Shown in pieces: positions 11,564-21,926 of a stretch of DNA of 64,000 nt. Each line of letters begins with the position of its first letter. Within the stretch, counting starts at the first letter, position 1. The translations under genes were made by a program, and so were the position numbers. The notes under the pieces were generated by a model. That model made no database searches. It was not told where the DNA came from and saw only the letters and a program-made list of their open reading frames with translations. Origin of the DNA: Diplodia intermedia (taxonomy: Eukaryota; Ascomycota; Dothideomycetes; Botryosphaeriales; Botryosphaeriaceae); contig JAKEKT010000006.1 of assembly GCA_021495925.1 (NCBI GenBank), positions 558,001-622,000 on the forward strand, given 5' to 3'.

Positions 11564-13662
11564 TTACGAAGACTTCTTAGCATCCGCAATGATGACATCC
11601 GACGCCTTCTCGGAGATCATGTAGATGGGCACAGCAATGTACGTGCCGGGAATCTTGGGGAAGCTCGAGGCATCGACGACACGCAGACCGTCCACACCGC
11701 GGACCTTGAAGTCGCCATCGAGGACGGCCTTCTCGTCGTCGTCGGCGCCGATCGGGCACGTGCACGAGGCGTGGTGGCCCCAGGCTTGGTACTTGGCAAA
11801 CTCCTTCCACTCGTCGTCCGTCTGCACCTGCTCGCCGGGCCAGACCTCGGTGAACTTGCCGTCGAGGGGGATGAGGTCCTGGAAGACCTGGCGGCCGTAC
11901 TTCATGCCCTCGACCAGCGCCGACAGGTCCTCGTCGCCGCCGACGGCGAAGTTGCGCATGTTGATCTCGGGCATGGCCTGGGGGTCGGCCGAGCGGAGGG
12001 TGACGGTTCCGGCGTTGTTGCGCGAGTGCGCCTTGAGCGTGAGCCAGGTCCAGTGGTTGCTGCCGGCGGTGGCGTTGCCGAAGAAACCGGGGTAGTAGCC
12101 GTTGAAGTAGGCGGGCCAACCGGCGACGAACAGGTCGGCGTTGTTGAACTCGGTGTTGGACGAGCGCTTGGTGATGGCCAGCGCGACACCGTTGGTCGCG
12201 TACACTCCCTTCTCGATCGGCAGGTTTTCCCACTTCTCCAGACACGGGTCGCTGTCGCCCTCGAGGAAGGTGCACTCCTTGACGAGCGAGATCTTGGTCG
12301 GGACCTCGCCGACAACGGGGATCTCGTAGCGGTCCTGCATGTTGGTGCCGACGCCGGGAAGCTCCTTGACAACGTCAATGCCAAACTGCTCGAGTTCATC
12401 ACGGGGGCCGACACCGGAGAGCTTTAGGATCTGGGGGGTGTTGAAAGTGCCGGCCGAGAGGATGACCTCGCGCGTGGCCGAGACGGAGCCCTTGGTGCCC
12501 TTGTTGCCGGCAGCCGAGCCCGTCTGGCGGCGCGGGTCAGCGTCGTAGAGGGAGGTGCCAGTGAGGAAGTCGACGCCGGACGCCTTGGGGTTCGTGCCAG
12601 AGGTGTCGAAGTTGACCTTGGTGACGAGCGTGTTGATCTGGATGTCCAGCTTGTACTTCTCGCTGCCGTCGTCGTTCTTGGCGTTGAGCACCTCGTGCAG
12701 CAGGTCGACCGGGCCGGCACGCTTGTACTCGGGGATCTTCATGGCCAAAGGCACCTGCCACATGCCCTCGTCCGAGTCGCGGCTGGGCCCGTCGTTGTTG
12801 GGGTCGCGCAGCAGCGTCTCGGCCAGGCCGGTGACGGTGGTGATGACCGACTCGAGCAGAGTCTGGCCCATGCCGGCAGCGGCGGCCAGGACCAGGGAGA
12901 TGACCTTCAGGTCCTGAGCGATCAGGGTGAGCTCGGTGAGGGAGGTCTCGAGCCAGCCGGTGAAGCCGTGGCCGGAGATGGCGTTGGGCAGGTAGCGCGA
13001 CCTCTCCAGGCGCTGGAAGTATTTGCGCATGTTGTCGGGCGACCAGGTCGAGTCCCCGGTAATGTTCTGGATGTACTGCCAGTCACTCTCGTGCGGGTAG
13101 ATGGTGATCAGGGCATTGTGGGCGGAGCATCCGCCCAGGGAGCCGACACGCGGGTAGAGGATACCGAGGGGCTCGGCGCCCTCGGGCGGGTTGGGACCGG
13201 TGTAGCGGGTGCCGTTTTGGAGGGTGTAGGTGAGCTTGGCATCCCTCCTCTGCTCCTCCTCGTCGTCGAAGTGCTTGACGAAGTAGTCCCACCTCATGGG
13301 CTCCCACTCGGCCGCAACCGAGTGCAACGCGGGCACGTTGTACTGGGTGCTGTTGGTCTCGTCGCCACCGGCCTCGAGAAGGAGGACGCTGTGGCCGGCC
13401 AGGGCGAGCCTGGCGGCAAGGGGAGCGCCGCCGGGGCCGGAGCCGACAATGACATACTCGTAGTCCTCGAGCGTCGTCTCCGAGGTCGAGTTGTCGAGGG
13501 CACGCTTCACATTCGCGCCGCGGAAGGGCGTGTGCTCGGCGCCATTGCTGCGGTCAAAGTCAGCAATCAATAATGCAACGTAGTCAGGCCGGCTTACATG
13601 ATGCGCGCAGAGGCAAAGGAGCTCAGTAGAGACAGGACAGTGAAGGCTTTCATCACAATCAT
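11564..13662 (-). CDS. Secreted GMC-family flavin oxidoreductase
   Basis: Exons 13662-13598 and 13547-11564 with a 50-nt intron 13597-13548 (GTAAGC...GCTGAC...CGCAG), 682 residues. The small first exon encodes a signal peptide (MIVMKAFTVLSLLSSFASA). A start inside the intron would lose this. The FAD-binding Rossmann motif is VIVGSGPGGAPLAARLA with the acidic LLLEAGG strand end. The GMC signature is GSLGGCSAHNALITIYP, the second signature AGTFNTPQILKLSGVG, and the catalytic His-containing loop AWGHHASCTCPIG. Relatives oxidise alcohols, sugars or choline and reduce oxygen or quinones. The substrate cannot be read from sequence. A TATAAAG box lies near 13,793 on the minus strand, about 130 nt upstream of the start. 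Confidence 0.93.
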
Positions 13663-14698
13663 GTTGACAGTATTACTAGGACCCTTCTAATGAACGAATG
13701 ACAGAGGGTGAGAGATGGGTGGTAGTCCCCGGAAGCGAAAGAGTGACTTGGAGCTGTGGTGAGCCAAGACAGGATTCCCAATTGGAGCTTTATACGGGCT
13801 GCGAGCACCGGGTGCGGTGGAACCATGGCGAGCCGCTCCGCGAGGGGCAGCGGTTCGTGATTGGGATCATCGGCGGCGCTGTCATAAGGTGCAGATGCGG
13901 CCTGGGGGGCGCGTGTTCGGCGAAGCCACTCGGGTGGCTGCGTGGATCTGCAATTACGGCGCCAGATCGGTGCAGGCGCGCGCCCCACCGGCGGCTGGCT
14001 GGAGATAAGGGAGGGCGGACGAAATGCCGTTTGCGACGGGAGGGTTGTTTGGGCTGCGGGGAGCAGTGGCCGCAGTGGCCGTCGTGGCGCTCATTTTTGC
14101 TGTGGGGGAGCGTGCATGCGCACGGACGCGCCGTTGCAACGGCCAGGCAGCGCCGCGCAGGGCAGGCGCAGGGGCCCCCGTCACAGACCCGGCGCGCGGG
14201 AAGAAGGTCGGCTCGGGTTGCTCAGCCCCGGCACCGCACCTAAGCCGTCCTACAGGGCCGGCCTAGCCACGACTTGCTCCATTGCACACCATCGACAGCT
14301 CATTCAGACCGTGCACCATGTGCCATCCAGGCACCGCCTGCTCCCTGCTCGCCCTGCTTCCAACGCTGCCGCACATCCCCCCCGCCGAGCACCCTCGCCA
14401 TATCTCCCCATCCATGGAAGCCTTTACGCATCCCGCCCATCTCTTGCCCTGTTGTCGCCGGCCCTGGGTCATCTTACCACTGGCGTGATGACTCGGGCAT
14501 GTCGTCGGCAACCTCCCCTTCCCTTGTCAGACCCCGTTTTTCCTGGCTTGTGCTGCCGTGCAAATTTCGAGAGAGCTCTCTGAAGACTGCGTTATAATCC
14601 CTCGGCGAACCGGACGAGAGACACACCACCAGGCCGCTGCATTCTTCCCTTTTCCGCTCCTTCGCTTCGCAAAACGGACTCCACCAACCGCCGCCACC
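13663..14698. other. Divergent intergenic region
   Basis: Shared upstream region of the GMC oxidoreductase (minus) and the CFEM receptor (plus). GC-rich with no recognisable gene. The last 60 bases before 14,699 are pyrimidine-rich, as in highly transcribed fungal promoters. Confidence 0.45.
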
Positions 14699-16273
14699 AT
14701 GAGACTATGGACCGTGTTGGCCCTGCTGGCCACCTTCTTTGCTTCGGTGCACGCCCAGTCGGCTCTGCTGAAGCTAGCAAGTCAGATGCCCGAGTGCTCT
14801 GTAAGTTCTGCTCGCTCCGGAGATAGGCGTGCTTTCTGACCCGGCCGCAGTTGGCATGCTTCACCAAGGAGCTTCCCAAGTCGAGCTGTGCCACGAACCT
14901 GACCTCGGCCTGCATGTGCAGCAATGATGCCTTGAACGCTGCCGTGCAGGTCTGTGCCATGAAGGCATGCACTGTCGCCGAGCTTTTGGGTAAGCACAAC
15001 TCTGCTGCACTCCTCCCTCGTTTATGCTCGACACTGACCCAGAGAGCAGAAACGAAGAATGTGTCGTCGAATGGCTGCGGTGTCCCCGTCCGTGACAACG
15101 GTTCCACCTTCACTGTCATCGGCATCACCGGCATGGTCATCGCAGGCATCGCCTATCTCCTGAGAATGGCAGCCAGTATCGGCAAGGGCGGTCGCCAAAT
15201 CTCGTGGGACGACGCTACCATGGGTCTGGTTGTGATCCTTGCTCTTCCTCCTGCCATCTTCGCCCCGATTCGTAAGTTTCCCGGAGTGCAATGAAGCGGA
15301 GGCTGTACACTGACAGCGTGCAGTTGTTCAAAATGGAATGGGCAAAGACATGTGGACGTTGCATCCCTACCAGATCACCAACGTGCTCAAGTACTACTAC
15401 TTCGGAGAGATCTTCTACGTCGTCGCCCTGGGTATCTCCAAGATCTCGATCCTGTTCTTCTACCTTCGCGTGTTCCCCGCCAAAGAGGTCCGCAGCATCA
15501 TCTACGTCGTCATGGCCTTCTCTGTTGCCTACACCATTGTTTTCGGTGTTGTCACCGCTTTGCAGTGCCAGCCGGTCAGCTACGCATGGAACCAGTGGGA
15601 TGGCCTCCACGAGGGATACTGCAACAACATTCACCTCCAGGGCTGGGTTGCGGCGGCTATCAACATTGTCTTAGACACGGTTGTCATGATCCTTCCGCTC
15701 AAGCACCTGGCCAACCTCAACATGGACTTGAAGAAGAAGCTCATGGTCATGGCCATGTTCTCGGTCGGTATCTTCGTCGTCTTCACCTCGGCCATCCGTC
15801 TCTACTCGCTCGTCCACTTTGCAAACTCGCAAAACATCACTTGGGACTATATGGAGGCGGGCTACTGGAGTTTGATCGAAATCTACGTCTCGATCCTCTG
15901 CGGATGCATGCCTGCGCACCGCTTCGTCTTCGCCAAGGCCTGGCCCAAGATCAAGTCCACCATGGGCGGAACCAAGAAGTCGACGAACGCGAGCTCCAAC
16001 TTCTCCAGAACCACGGATACGACGGCGACGACCAAGACGGGCACGGTGACGACGAAGCCCAAGAATGGGGACGAGGGAGACTTCGTCCCGCTGGTGGATG
16101 TCGAGACCAGAAGCGCCCGCGCCGTCTCCGCCAACGAGTCGTCGCACGAGCAGAAGTCGCAATGGATCATGCAGACGAGCACGATACAGGTGACGACGGC
16201 CGAGGGGCAGCTGGCCAACCGGCCGGATAGCTGGACGACGGGCCAGAGCCCAACGAGCAAGGAGCACGTGTAA
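14699..16273 (+). CDS. CFEM-domain seven-TM receptor (Pth11-like GPCR)
   Basis: Four exons, 14699-14800, 14851-14989, 15050-15271 and 15324-16273, give 470 residues with all phases closing. A signal peptide (MRLWTVLALLATFFASVHA) is followed by a CFEM domain with eight cysteines (PEC, LAC, SSC, SAC, MC, VC, AC, GC) between about residues 30 and 95. Seven hydrophobic helices of the fungal integral membrane family follow, with conserved stretches GKGGRQISWDDATM and LGISKISILFFYLRVF. The cytoplasmic tail after about residue 370 is Thr/Ser/Lys-rich. Pth11 of Magnaporthe, with the same architecture, senses surfaces during infection-structure formation. Ligand and G-protein coupling here are unknown. 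The start has a strong context (GCCACCATG). Confidence 0.93.
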
Positions 16274-18059
16274 GGGTCGCAAAAAGCTTGAAACGGATAG
16301 TGTGATTTGCTCTTCTGGATAGTCGGGTTTGGACTTAGCGTTGTTGTAATTGTAATCGTTCTTGGATACCCTTCTACGCACCTCGTTCAGTCTTCTTCGC
16401 ACTTCTCATCACTTCCCCAAGATGCAAATGATAGACCTTGCAATGATACCGCGTCTTCTCTCTTCATCAGCCCACTTTCACCGCCACTGAACGTGCAGAG
16501 TTTCAGGCGGGCAGTCATAAAGCGTGGAACGCCACAAGTGCTGCATAAAGCCGGTAATCGAGCATCCGATTAGCCTCATCGCGGAAAGGCTCGACAATCT
16601 AAAGTTTGCCGGGGGGCTTTCCAGAAAGAGGGGGTATAACGGCGGTCGTAAGAAGCACAGAGGCTGGGGCACGGAGACTTTTGACCTTCGTGACTCGAAA
16701 ACGGGGCGCGATCTCCGAGGGCACACGAGCCAAAGGAGGGCGGAAGGCGGTAGTCCGTTTCAGCGGAGTGGGAGAAAGTCGAGGCCGTGCTGGTCGGGAT
16801 GTGGGGCTTGAGTGCGTCAGTGGCCGCGGTCTCGAAGACGGCCACGGGCACGTGCACTCCCCTTTCGGGACGAGGGTAGCCGTAGTGGCGGAGAGCACCG
16901 TGCAGCTCCTTCCCTCTTCGCGCTGGGCCGCGTGCACCTGCCCTGGTGTGCCGTGTGCCTGTGCGCCCGCCCTGGCGGTTCCTGGCCTAGTCCCGACTCG
17001 GCTAGCCCGAGCGAGCCTTGTTCGCACCGCAGCGCTCTCTCCCCGCCCAACTCCCAACCGCGCCCATCCCTTCCCAACTCTCCGCACGGCGGTGACTCGC
17101 AAAATCTCCGACTAATTCCTAAAGGCTCAAACAACCTTTGCCAGCTACGCGCTGCATCCGGGCAGACGGCAGGTGCGAGCGCATCCTTCCGCCAGACATT
17201 CTATGGTGCGCAAGTGGCGGGTTCGACAGTCAGCTCGACGTGAGGATAAAGTTCCCCGCCGCTCGTTTGGCGGCCGCAGCTAGAGTGGTATAGATCTTAG
17301 GCCGTAAGATAACATGTCGGCAATTTCACTCTTTCCAACCCCCCTCTCCGGCGCCATCCGTCATCTCGAAGCCCTTCTCCCGTCCAACCCGCTCCCCTGG
17401 GCCTCATCTTGCCCATGGTACGCTTAGCTCGACGCCCCAGCGTCAGCCCTGCGCAGTGACCACCTGCCAAGCACGCTCCTGTTGCGGTCCGTCCCATGAC
17501 TCGGCAACGGCATGGCTGCACCCTCACAGCTGCTAGCGTCATCATCTCCCGCCATTCTCGAAAGAGGCCAACGCCTGGGAGATCCAAATTCCGCGTGTTT
17601 CACCACTCTGAAGAATGCCTGCTCGACCAATCATCCCCACGACTCGTCAGCCACGCCTACCATGGCCACGGAATGTCTTCCCCGACAAATAATGCCTGAG
17701 CTTAATCTTCCGCTGCCGTCTTGCACTACACGAGTCGATGGTGCTGATTGTTAGACGAGACCCCTCCCATGGAGCTTCCAGCCAGTGTGATCGGCGCTGT
17801 AGTCCGCTGTAGCCGAGTAGAGTAATCAGCTCTGCTGCTATTTGTTCACCCTTTCTCTGGGACGCCCTCTCTGCACCCCAATCTATGTCGTCGCCTTGAG
17901 CCTCATCCTTACTGACCCCCATCCATTCACTCTTTTGCTGGAGGCAGGCACCAAGGCCCACGCTCACTAGTCACTCGTTGTAATTGCTAATACCCACCGA
18001 GCCATTGATTTGCGTATTGGAGAGTTCTTGTCTGCATTTCATTCCCCTTTTCATTCATC
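16274..18059. other. 1.8-kb intergenic region
   Basis: 3' UTR of the receptor gene and promoter of the peroxygenase. Frames here change composition and lack domains. A pyrimidine-rich stretch precedes 18,060. I see no gene, tRNA or repeat. Confidence 0.45.
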
Positions 18060-19605
18060 ATGAAGTTTTCCTCCGCTCTCTTCCTGCTCTCCTCGAGCTC
18101 CGTCCTTGTCGACGCCTTCCCCGCCTTCTCCGAGCGCAACCTCGAGAACCTCACACCTGAGCGGTTGACCGCCGCCATCCGCGCCGTCGAGCAGCACAAG
18201 CTCGAAAAGCGCATCCTCGTCGACTCTAGCAAGCCGATCGACACCACCGGCGACCACGCTTTCCAGGCTCCTGGTGATGGTGACCAGCGCGGCCCTTGCC
18301 CCGGACTGAATGTCCTCGCCAACCACGGCTACATCTCCCGTGATGGCATCACCAGCTTCGCCGAGGTCGTCAATGCCATCAACCAAGGTCCGTCTGCCTT
18401 GTACCCCCGCAGTGGAGGACTCGTTCTTGGCACTGACATGGATTTCTAAAGTGATGGGCATGGGTACCGAGCTCGCCCTTATTCTCGGAATCATGGGTAC
18501 CGTCTGGACAGGTAACCCGCTCGCCGTGGACCCCGGCTTCTCCATCGGCGGCACCGTCAGTGGTGATGGCAGCGATAACCTCTTGGGTAACCTCGTCGGC
18601 CTTCTCGGTACGCCCTGCCCTCTCGATCCCCATCCAACCAGTTCCCACCAAAGATACTAACATCCCAATTCAGGCGACCCCCGCGGTCTGCAGGGCGCCC
18701 ACAACTGGCTCGAGTCCGACTCGTCCCTGACCCGCGACGACCTGTACGTGACGGGTGATTCGTGGACGATGAACATGACGCTCTTCCGCGACTTCCACGA
18801 CCGCGCCGACGCCGACGGCGTGCTGTCGATGGACCTGCTCGCGGACCAGGCCGCGCGCCGGTGGGAGTACAGCGTCGCGCACAACCCCAACTTCTACTAC
18901 GGCCCGGTCACGGGCATGGTCGCGCGCAACGCCGGCTACTTCTTCCTCGGCCGGCTGCTGGCCAACCACACGGAGGAAGCCCCCGAGGGCGTGCTGACGC
19001 AGGAGGTGCTGAGGAAGTTCTTCGCGGTCGAGCGGGGCGCGGACGGCGAGCTGCAGTACACGCCCGGCCACGAGACGTTCCCGGATAACTGGTACCGCAA
19101 GCCCGTCGAGTACGGCCTCGTCCCGCTGAACTTGGACATCGTGGGCTGGGTGCAGAAGCACCCCGAACTCGGAAGGTACGGAAGCCAACCACCCACCACC
19201 CCTCCCCCTCCCTCCCCTCCAAAAGGAAAAAAAAACCCCCCATCAGAAACTAACGAAAAACCACCGCCCAACAGCATCGGCGGCAACACCGGCACCGTCA
19301 ACTCCTTCACCGGCCTCGACCTGTCCAACGTCACCGGCGGCGTCGTCAACGCCGGGTCGCTGCTCGAAGGCAACAACCTGCTCTGCTTCGTCCTCGAGGT
19401 CGTCAAGACGTTCGCGCCCAACTCGCTGTCACCCCTGCTCAAGACGCTCGAGGTCCCGCTCCAGCTCATCTCCGACGCCATCACCGGCCCAATCACCAGC
19501 CTCGCCTGCCCCGCTTGGAAGGATCTGACGGACGGCGGCGAGCCGCTGTGGGATGGGCTGCAGGAGAGGTTTCCGGGCGCGGGGAGGGCGGGGTCGTCGT
19601 TGTAA
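18060..19605 (+). CDS. Secreted heme-thiolate peroxidase (chloroperoxidase / unspecific peroxygenase family)
   Basis: Exons 18060-18387, 18452-18607, 18674-19175 and 19275-19605 give 438 residues. A signal peptide (MKFSSALFLLSSSSVLVDA) and a propeptide-like segment ending KR precede the catalytic part. The proximal cysteine motif is GPCPGLNVLANHGYI (PCP at about residues 79-81), where Cys ligates the heme. The distal motif is LESDSSLTRDD, occupying the place of the EHD or EGD acid-base motif. Peroxygenases use hydrogen peroxide to hydroxylate or halogenate organic substrates outside the cell. ESD in place of EHD/EGD means neither the usual His nor the Gly-Asp form is present, so activity needs testing. 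Intron 3 is unusual in being rich in CCACC and A runs. The protein is longer than classic chloroperoxidase and closer to the long group. Confidence 0.92.
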
Positions 19606-20153
19606 TTTCCATACCAACCAAGGTTTTTTTTTTTTTTTTTTTTTGGTTGGGCTTTGGAAGTGTTGTTGGTATGTGGTCTGCAGATGTGAGGGGTGTGAAT
19701 GTTGCTTTTGGTGATTTCGAAGACCCGATGGTGTCGGGGTTAGTTGAAGGTTTCAGTTGATGCCTGGAGTACGGGTATCATCTATCCGGTGTACCGTTTG
19801 AGACTTTTAGACAAAGGTTTTGCCTTTTTGAAGTCAAAAGACATCACATACGGCTTATTATGGCGAACATAGAACATGTGGTCTCGGCTTACGCTTCTCG
19901 AAACTGTTCCTTTGGCTTTTGTATCACATCTTTCATCTCACCGTCACAGTCACAGTCAGATCAGTGTATTCGCGGAAGACGCTTTTTGGATTGCCTACTT
20001 TGGCCGATTGCCAATTCCCGTCACTCATACACTATCGTAAAGTGCCTTATACCAACCAAATACTGACGACGATTTCAAGCCGCAGAGATTGAAACTCAAG
20101 TTGTTGCAGTAAAGCTGAGACGCGCATCGTCGGGTAACATTGCGTCGTCTCCT
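19606..20153. other. Intergenic region with a poly-T tract
   Basis: Directly behind the peroxygenase stop is a run of 21 T (19624-19644). The rest is ordinary intergenic sequence of moderate AT content. No gene is supported. Confidence 0.5.
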
Positions 20154-20647
20154 TTATAAACAACAAGCAGAGAAAGCGTGTCCATCACGGCGCACTCCGC
20201 AGAGCGCCCGCATATGTCGGCTCGCCGATGGCAGACTACGCTTTCCTTGTTGGGCAAAGAAGACGCAGAGTGTCGCGGCGCTCACCGCGGTGGGGACCGA
20301 TAGAAAGCAGACTTCTGCTGGGGTCATGCCAACCGCAAGACTTGCAATGAACGAGCAGCCAACGCGGGACAGGCCGATAAAGGGCGAGAGCTCTGACTGA
20401 ACCCTTGCTCCACAGTACGCGAATGCGCCCATGTTGCATGCAAAAAGCGCGATCACAGCGGCCTTTCCACTAATCGCCTCGAGGCTCCGAAGAGAACTGT
20501 ACCGAGTTGGTATGCGGCTGTTGAGGCCCTTGCTTGCCGTTGCCCTCTTCCCCAGCGAAGGCAATGGCCACTGCAGCAACGAGAACAGCCAGCAGATTTG
20601 GCGAGAGCCAAGTAACCCGGAGTTACCTGGACAGACCTTGGATCCAT
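20154..20647 (-). CDS. Putative small hydrophobic protein
   Basis: Model: exon 20647-20627, intron 20626-20571 (GTAACT...TGCTGCAG), exon 20570-20154, 145 residues. The longer frame has no ATG near its start, but this intron brings one in phase (MDPRSVQ joined to WPLPSL). The middle is hydrophobic with two candidate membrane segments (AAVIALFACNMGAFAYC and GCSFIASLAVGMTPAEVCFL, then VSAATLCVFFAQQ). No family is recognised. It lies next to decayed sequences, so it could equally be a remnant or chance. Confidence 0.3.
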
Positions 20648-20846
20648 CTGGGTATCCGTGGACTTGACAAAATTTTCCGGGTATCCATTATGCGTAGCGA
20701 TGAATCGCCTCTCATTGTCCAAACTGGGCGGCAACATCTCGCTGCAATGTTGACCGGAGGATGTGATACAGCCTTAAACAGAGCCGTACTCCTGAATAGC
20801 GCAGCAATAATGATTATAACCACTAGTGGTATGATATTCCGAGGAA

Positions 20847-21302
20847 TTGATCGTCGAGGGCTACAACGCACTGGAGAAATCGAAAGAGGTGCAAGCAAAA
20901 TTCGCCGCCTTCCCACAAAAATATCTACTACACTCAGATCCTCGAATGAATCTTCGAAAAGATCGTGCCAGGCTTACGGAAGCGAAGACGCAGCTCCCGT
21001 TCAAGCCCGATGATTGCCACTGGCAAACTCGACCGGTTATGGATGTTGATGGACGACGGACACCAAGGGGCTATTCTTGGATCATAAAGCCGGACCTCAG
21101 CTACTGGCTGACTCTCCAAGCTTTTAGTCCGAAGTACCGAAACCAGATTGAGCACTACTGCTTCGTGAAATATGACAAGATCCTGTCTCCTTGTTCCATA
21201 ATCGTGTTCAAGCGGAGTAATAATGCAACTTGTAAGGGTATGAAACGTGTCGCAGCAGCCGGTCCTTTAGCTTTATACAAATGCTACGAAACTACAATGT
21301 GA
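20847..21302 (+). pseudogene. Fragment of a fungal domain of unknown function (DUF7924-like), no start codon
   Basis: An open frame of about 150 codons with no in-frame ATG after the upstream TGA. It contains PDLSYWLTLQAFSPKYRNQI, then IVFKRS and VAAAGPLALYK. These follow the order and spacing of the domain I remember from many repetitive fungal proteins (PDCSYWL...F-P-YR...IEFKR...AAAG-LALYNRY). The assignment is from memory and needs a profile search. The absence of an N-terminal half and of a start codon points to a remnant. It lies about 600 nt upstream of the broken helicase, and the two may have come in together. Confidence 0.45.
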
Positions 21303-21926
21303 CAAATTAATATACGCCTTACGGGTGTATGATAGGTAGTTGAATACAATATCCGGACGTAAATATAAGTTTTAAATGCGCATATTTATATCGGGGTCCT
21401 GTCCTCGGCTGCGTATATTAATGGAATTTTTTTTCATATTCGCCAAAGGGTGTACGGGGCCGTTTGATGAGTTGCTAAGCTATACCAGATTAGGAAAGAC
21501 GATAGCCAGGGTGATGGAAAGGAACGATTGGCTGCCGATGGCCGGACCGGATTAATGCTGTTCCGCTAACCTTATATCCCACCCGACCTGAGCCACGTAA
21601 CCAATCCCCGTCCCTTGCATCTACGACACCCCATGATCTTGCTCAACTCACCCCCGAAACGAAAATGCGAGCTCGAATAGAGCAACGGTGCCGCTTCCGC
21701 TGGGTAAGAGCTCAGCGGCCCGCCTACCGTTCCCAGCGGCCCTCGGACGGCGGACGCTCCATACTAGCCGACATGTGAATTCTGGACACAAGGCCAAATT
21801 TCAGCATCGCATTGAGACGCATGGTAATGAAATCGAGGCCCAAAAGAGCGAGCAACGAACCGTGTCCCATAGCCGTGCTACTTACGCCGGCAAGCATTTG
21901 CTCAAGCAACTCCTTCCCATCGAGCA
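21303..21926. other. AT-rich spacer inside the decayed island
   Basis: The first about 130 bases are markedly AT-rich (for example 21,303-21,430), unlike the GC-rich surroundings. The remainder leads into the helicase frame. The minus-strand frame at 21724-21960 is a shadow. Nothing else is supported. Confidence 0.4.

Noticed and set aside
12695..13573. 292-codon plus-strand ORF.
   Set aside because: Antisense shadow of the GMC oxidoreductase gene with biased Val/Gly/Leu composition.
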